A stretch of 6,827 nt of DNA from Chryseobacterium gleum (GTDB lineage: Bacteria > Bacteroidota > Bacteroidia > Flavobacteriales_D > Crocinitomicaceae): NCBI GenBank assembly GCA_943326825.2, contig CALPUT020000133.1:1-6827 (forward strand). Direction: 5' to 3'. The notes below the pieces were generated by a model, which was not told where the DNA came from, did no database searches, and saw only the letters and a program-made list of their open reading frames with translations. Position numbers and translations under genes: made by a program. Shown piece after piece: positions 4,897-6,827 of the stretch (positions within the stretch are counted from its first letter, which is position 1; every line of letters begins with the position of its first letter).

Positions 4897-5304
4897 ATGA
4901 AGAAATTTGCATACCTATTTAGTTTGCTTGTTTTTGTTGTAGCTTGTGGTGAACAGGAAAAAGAAAAACCAAAAACAGTGGAAGTTGAAAATCTAATTGA
5001 AATCAAAGATGGGATTTACAAAGAATATTATCCAGGTAAAAAAGAAATTAGAATAACTGGACCAGTTGGTGATAATAATGTCAGAGAAGGTAAATGGACT
5101 TTTTTAGCTAAAAATGGAACAGAAATGTCTATTTGCTTTTATGAAAATGGTAAAAAAAATGGCCACTCCATTGTAAAACATCCAAATGGTGCGATCAGTT
5201 ATGTTGGAGAATATAGCAAAGACAAACAAATTGGTGTATGGGAATTTTACGATGAAAAAGGAAAATTAATCAACACTTCAGATTACGGGCAACCGAAAGA
5301 ATAA
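4897..5304 (+). CDS. Small lipoprotein with YwqK/MORN-like repeats
   Basis: The 135-residue product begins with a lipoprotein signal, MKKFAYLFSLLVFVVAC, with the lipobox ending at Cys17; the mature protein should be lipid-anchored in an outer or inner membrane. A charged linker rich in Glu and Lys (18-30) follows. It then has three or four degenerate repeats of about 20-25 residues with alternating Gly, Trp/Tyr and Lys: around 38-58, 63-86 (REGKWTFL, FYENGKK), 88-108 (NGHSIVKHPNGAISYVGEY) and 112-125 (IGVWEFYDEKGKL). This pattern is that of MORN_2/YwqK-family proteins, often annotated as an antitoxin although few have a proven role. No toxin gene is beside it. It sits 9 nt after the polyprenyl synthase and 2 nt before dnaG, so it is probably co-transcribed with both. 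Function unknown. Glu residues just after the Cys could be a surface-export signal, but this is weak. Confidence 0.82.
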   Translation: MKKFAYLFSLLVFVVACGEQEKEKPKTVEVENLIEIKDGIYKEYYPGKKEIRITGPVGDNNVREGKWTFLAKNGTEMSICFYENGKKNGHSIVKHPNGAISYVGEYSKDKQIGVWEFYDEKGKLINTSDYGQPKE

Positions 5305-5306
5305 AA

Positions 5307-6827
5307 ATGGCAAAAATTCCCTCACATATAATTGATGAAATTATTCAGACTGCTCGAATTGAGGAAGTCATAGGGGAATTTGTGAATTTAAAAAGAGCTG
5401 GTTCAAACTTAAAAGGCTTAAGTCCTTTTACGGATGAAAAATCTCCTTCTTTCATGGTCTCACCTGCCAAACAAATTTTTAAATGTTTTTCGACAAGTAA
5501 AGGTGGAAATGTTGTCTCTTTTTTAATGGAGAAAGAACATTTTTCATACCCAGAAGCATTACGATGGCTTGCCGATAAATACAGCATTCAACTTCCTGAA
5601 GAAGCTCCAGCAACTGCAGAAGAATTAGAAGCAATATCAGAACGTGAAAGTTTACACATCATCAATGAATTTGCAAGGGAATATTTCATGAAATCGATGC
5701 ATGAAACGGATGAAGGAAAAGCTATTGCCGTTTCGTACTTCGAAGAACGTGGATTTCGATTAGATATCATTAAAAAATTTCAATTAGGTTATTGCTTAAA
5801 TACTGGAACTGATTTCACAAAAGCTGCTCTAGAAAAAGGATATAAATTAGAATACTTAGAAAAAGTAGGACTCGTAAAATCGAAAGAAGATCGTCAATTT
5901 GATTTTTTTAGAGGTCGAGTTATGTTCCCTATTCACAGTGTTTCTGGAAGAACGTTAGGTTTTGGTGGACGAACGTTGATCACAGATAAAAAAATAGCTA
6001 AATACTTCAACTCTCCTGAAAGTATTATCTATAACAAAAGTGAAATCTTATACGGACTTTACTTTTCAAAAGGAGATATCATTAAGTACGATAATTGTTT
6101 CTTGTGTGAAGGATATACAGATGTTATCAGTATGTATCAAGCAGGAATTCAAAATGTTGTTGCTTCTTCTGGTACTTCTTTAACTAAAGATCAAATTAAA
6201 TTAATTCGCCGTTATACGCAGAACATTACAATTCTTTACGATGGTGATGCTGCTGGTATTAAAGCATCTTTCAGAGGTATCGATTTGATTCTTCAAGAAG
6301 GAATGAATGTAAAAGTTGTTTTATTTCCTGAAGGCGAAGATCCAGATTCATATTCAAAAAGTGTTAGTACTTCTGAATTAGAAAGATACATCAAGGAACA
6401 CACACAAGATTTCGTATCATTCAAAACAGATATCTTATTAAAAGATGGTGGAAATGATCCGATAAAAAGAGCTGATTTAGTGCGCGAAATAGTTCATTCA
6501 GTTTCTTTGATTCCTGATCAAATTACACGTTCAATTTATACACAAGAAATTGCAAAACAGTTTGACTTAAGTGAACAAATTGTTACAAATGAATTGAATA
6601 AAAGTAGAAATACTGCTGCTGTAAAACAACTCCAAGAACAAGAACGACTTCAGGTTCAGCAACAAAGTTTTCAGACTGATCCTACTAATGACTTTCAAGA
6701 AATCCCTCAACCTATTCAAAAAGATAATGTCCCTACTTTTGATCACAATGAATTTGATTTGATTCGTAAAATGATAAAGTATGGTCGATACGAAATTGAA
6801 ACTGAACAGTATGATGAAAATAGTCAG
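5307..6827 (+). CDS. dnaG: DNA primase DnaG, C-terminus cut by the window edge
   Basis: Synthesises the RNA primers for replication with the replicative helicase DnaB. The frame is open from ATG 5307 to the right edge (507 residues); full-length relatives have roughly 600-680, so much of the C-terminal helicase-binding domain is missing. The N-terminal zinc-binding region (about 35-75) keeps the fold pattern, with SPFTDEKSPSFMVSP and KGGNVVSFLM, but has lost most metal ligands: Ser39, Thr42, Cys60 and Thr63 occupy the places of C40, H43, C61 and C64 in E. coli. The core has FFRGRVMFPI, the TOPRIM motif EGYTDV with Glu268, and YDGDAAG with Asp312 and Asp314, all matching E. coli spacing. A Gln-rich linker (about 430-465) precedes the C-terminal domain. 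The start lies 2 nt after the lipoprotein stop codon, implying coupled translation. Confidence 0.97.
   Translation, partial: MAKIPSHIIDEIIQTARIEEVIGEFVNLKRAGSNLKGLSPFTDEKSPSFMVSPAKQIFKCFSTSKGGNVVSFLMEKEHFSYPEALRWLADKYSIQLPEEAPATAEELEAISERESLHIINEFAREYFMKSMHETDEGKAIAVSYFEERGFRLDIIKKFQLGYCLNTGTDFTKAALEKGYKLEYLEKVGLVKSKEDRQFDFFRGRVMFPIHSVSGRTLGFGGRTLITDKKIAKYFNSPESIIYNKSEILYGLYFSKGDIIKYDNCFLCEGYTDVISMYQAGIQNVVASSGTSLTKDQIKLIRRYTQNITILYDGDAAGIKASFRGIDLILQEGMNVKVVLFPEGEDPDSYSKSVSTSELERYIKEHTQDFVSFKTDILLKDGGNDPIKRADLVREIVHSVSLIPDQITRSIYTQEIAKQFDLSEQIVTNELNKSRNTAAVKQLQEQERLQVQQQSFQTDPTNDFQEIPQPIQKDNVPTFDHNEFDLIRKMIKYGRYEIETEQYDENSQ

Noticed and set aside
5345..5770. Two minus-strand open frames inside dnaG
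   Set aside because: They oppose the intact primase frame and show no protein family features.

Overview
The window looks like a chromosomal piece from a low-GC member of the Bacteroidota, most likely the order Flavobacteriales. The evidence is the DAHP synthase-chorismate mutase fusion typical of that phylum, TAnnTTTG promoter boxes, very few Shine-Dalgarno sites, and a DNA primase with a degenerate zinc-binding domain. The species cannot be read from the sequence.

Layout. Positions 1-876 (minus strand) hold the first 292 codons of trpE, which runs off the left edge. Positions 877-1245 have no large gene but are dense with control signals. They contain two back-to-back transcription attenuators, each with a tiny Trp-rich leader peptide and an intrinsic terminator. 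One faces left into trpE; the other faces right into a bifunctional DAHP synthase/chorismate mutase (1246-2328). Downstream lie a short tandem repeat and a 128-bp inverted-repeat element (2307-2488), then aroA, EPSP synthase (2505-3767). A 148-bp gap carrying a good promoter box follows. Then come three closely packed plus-strand genes: a long-chain polyprenyl diphosphate synthase (3916-4887), a small lipoprotein with YwqK/MORN-like repeats (4897-5304), and DNA primase dnaG (5307 to the right edge, incomplete).

How it fits together. DAHP synthase opens the shikimate pathway, EPSP synthase makes the direct precursor of chorismate, the fused mutase sends chorismate to prephenate (Phe/Tyr), and TrpE sends it to anthranilate (Trp). 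The intergenic region therefore appears to be a two-way switch that senses charged tRNA-Trp (and perhaps tRNA-Phe) and sets both pathway entry and the Trp branch. The two leader peptides share the core Asn-Phe-Trp-Trp, written with identical codons in a 13-bp inverted match. This paired attenuator is the most notable thing in the window. The polyprenyl synthase-lipoprotein-dnaG block is ordinary housekeeping. No phage, transposase, CRISPR or RNA gene was seen.
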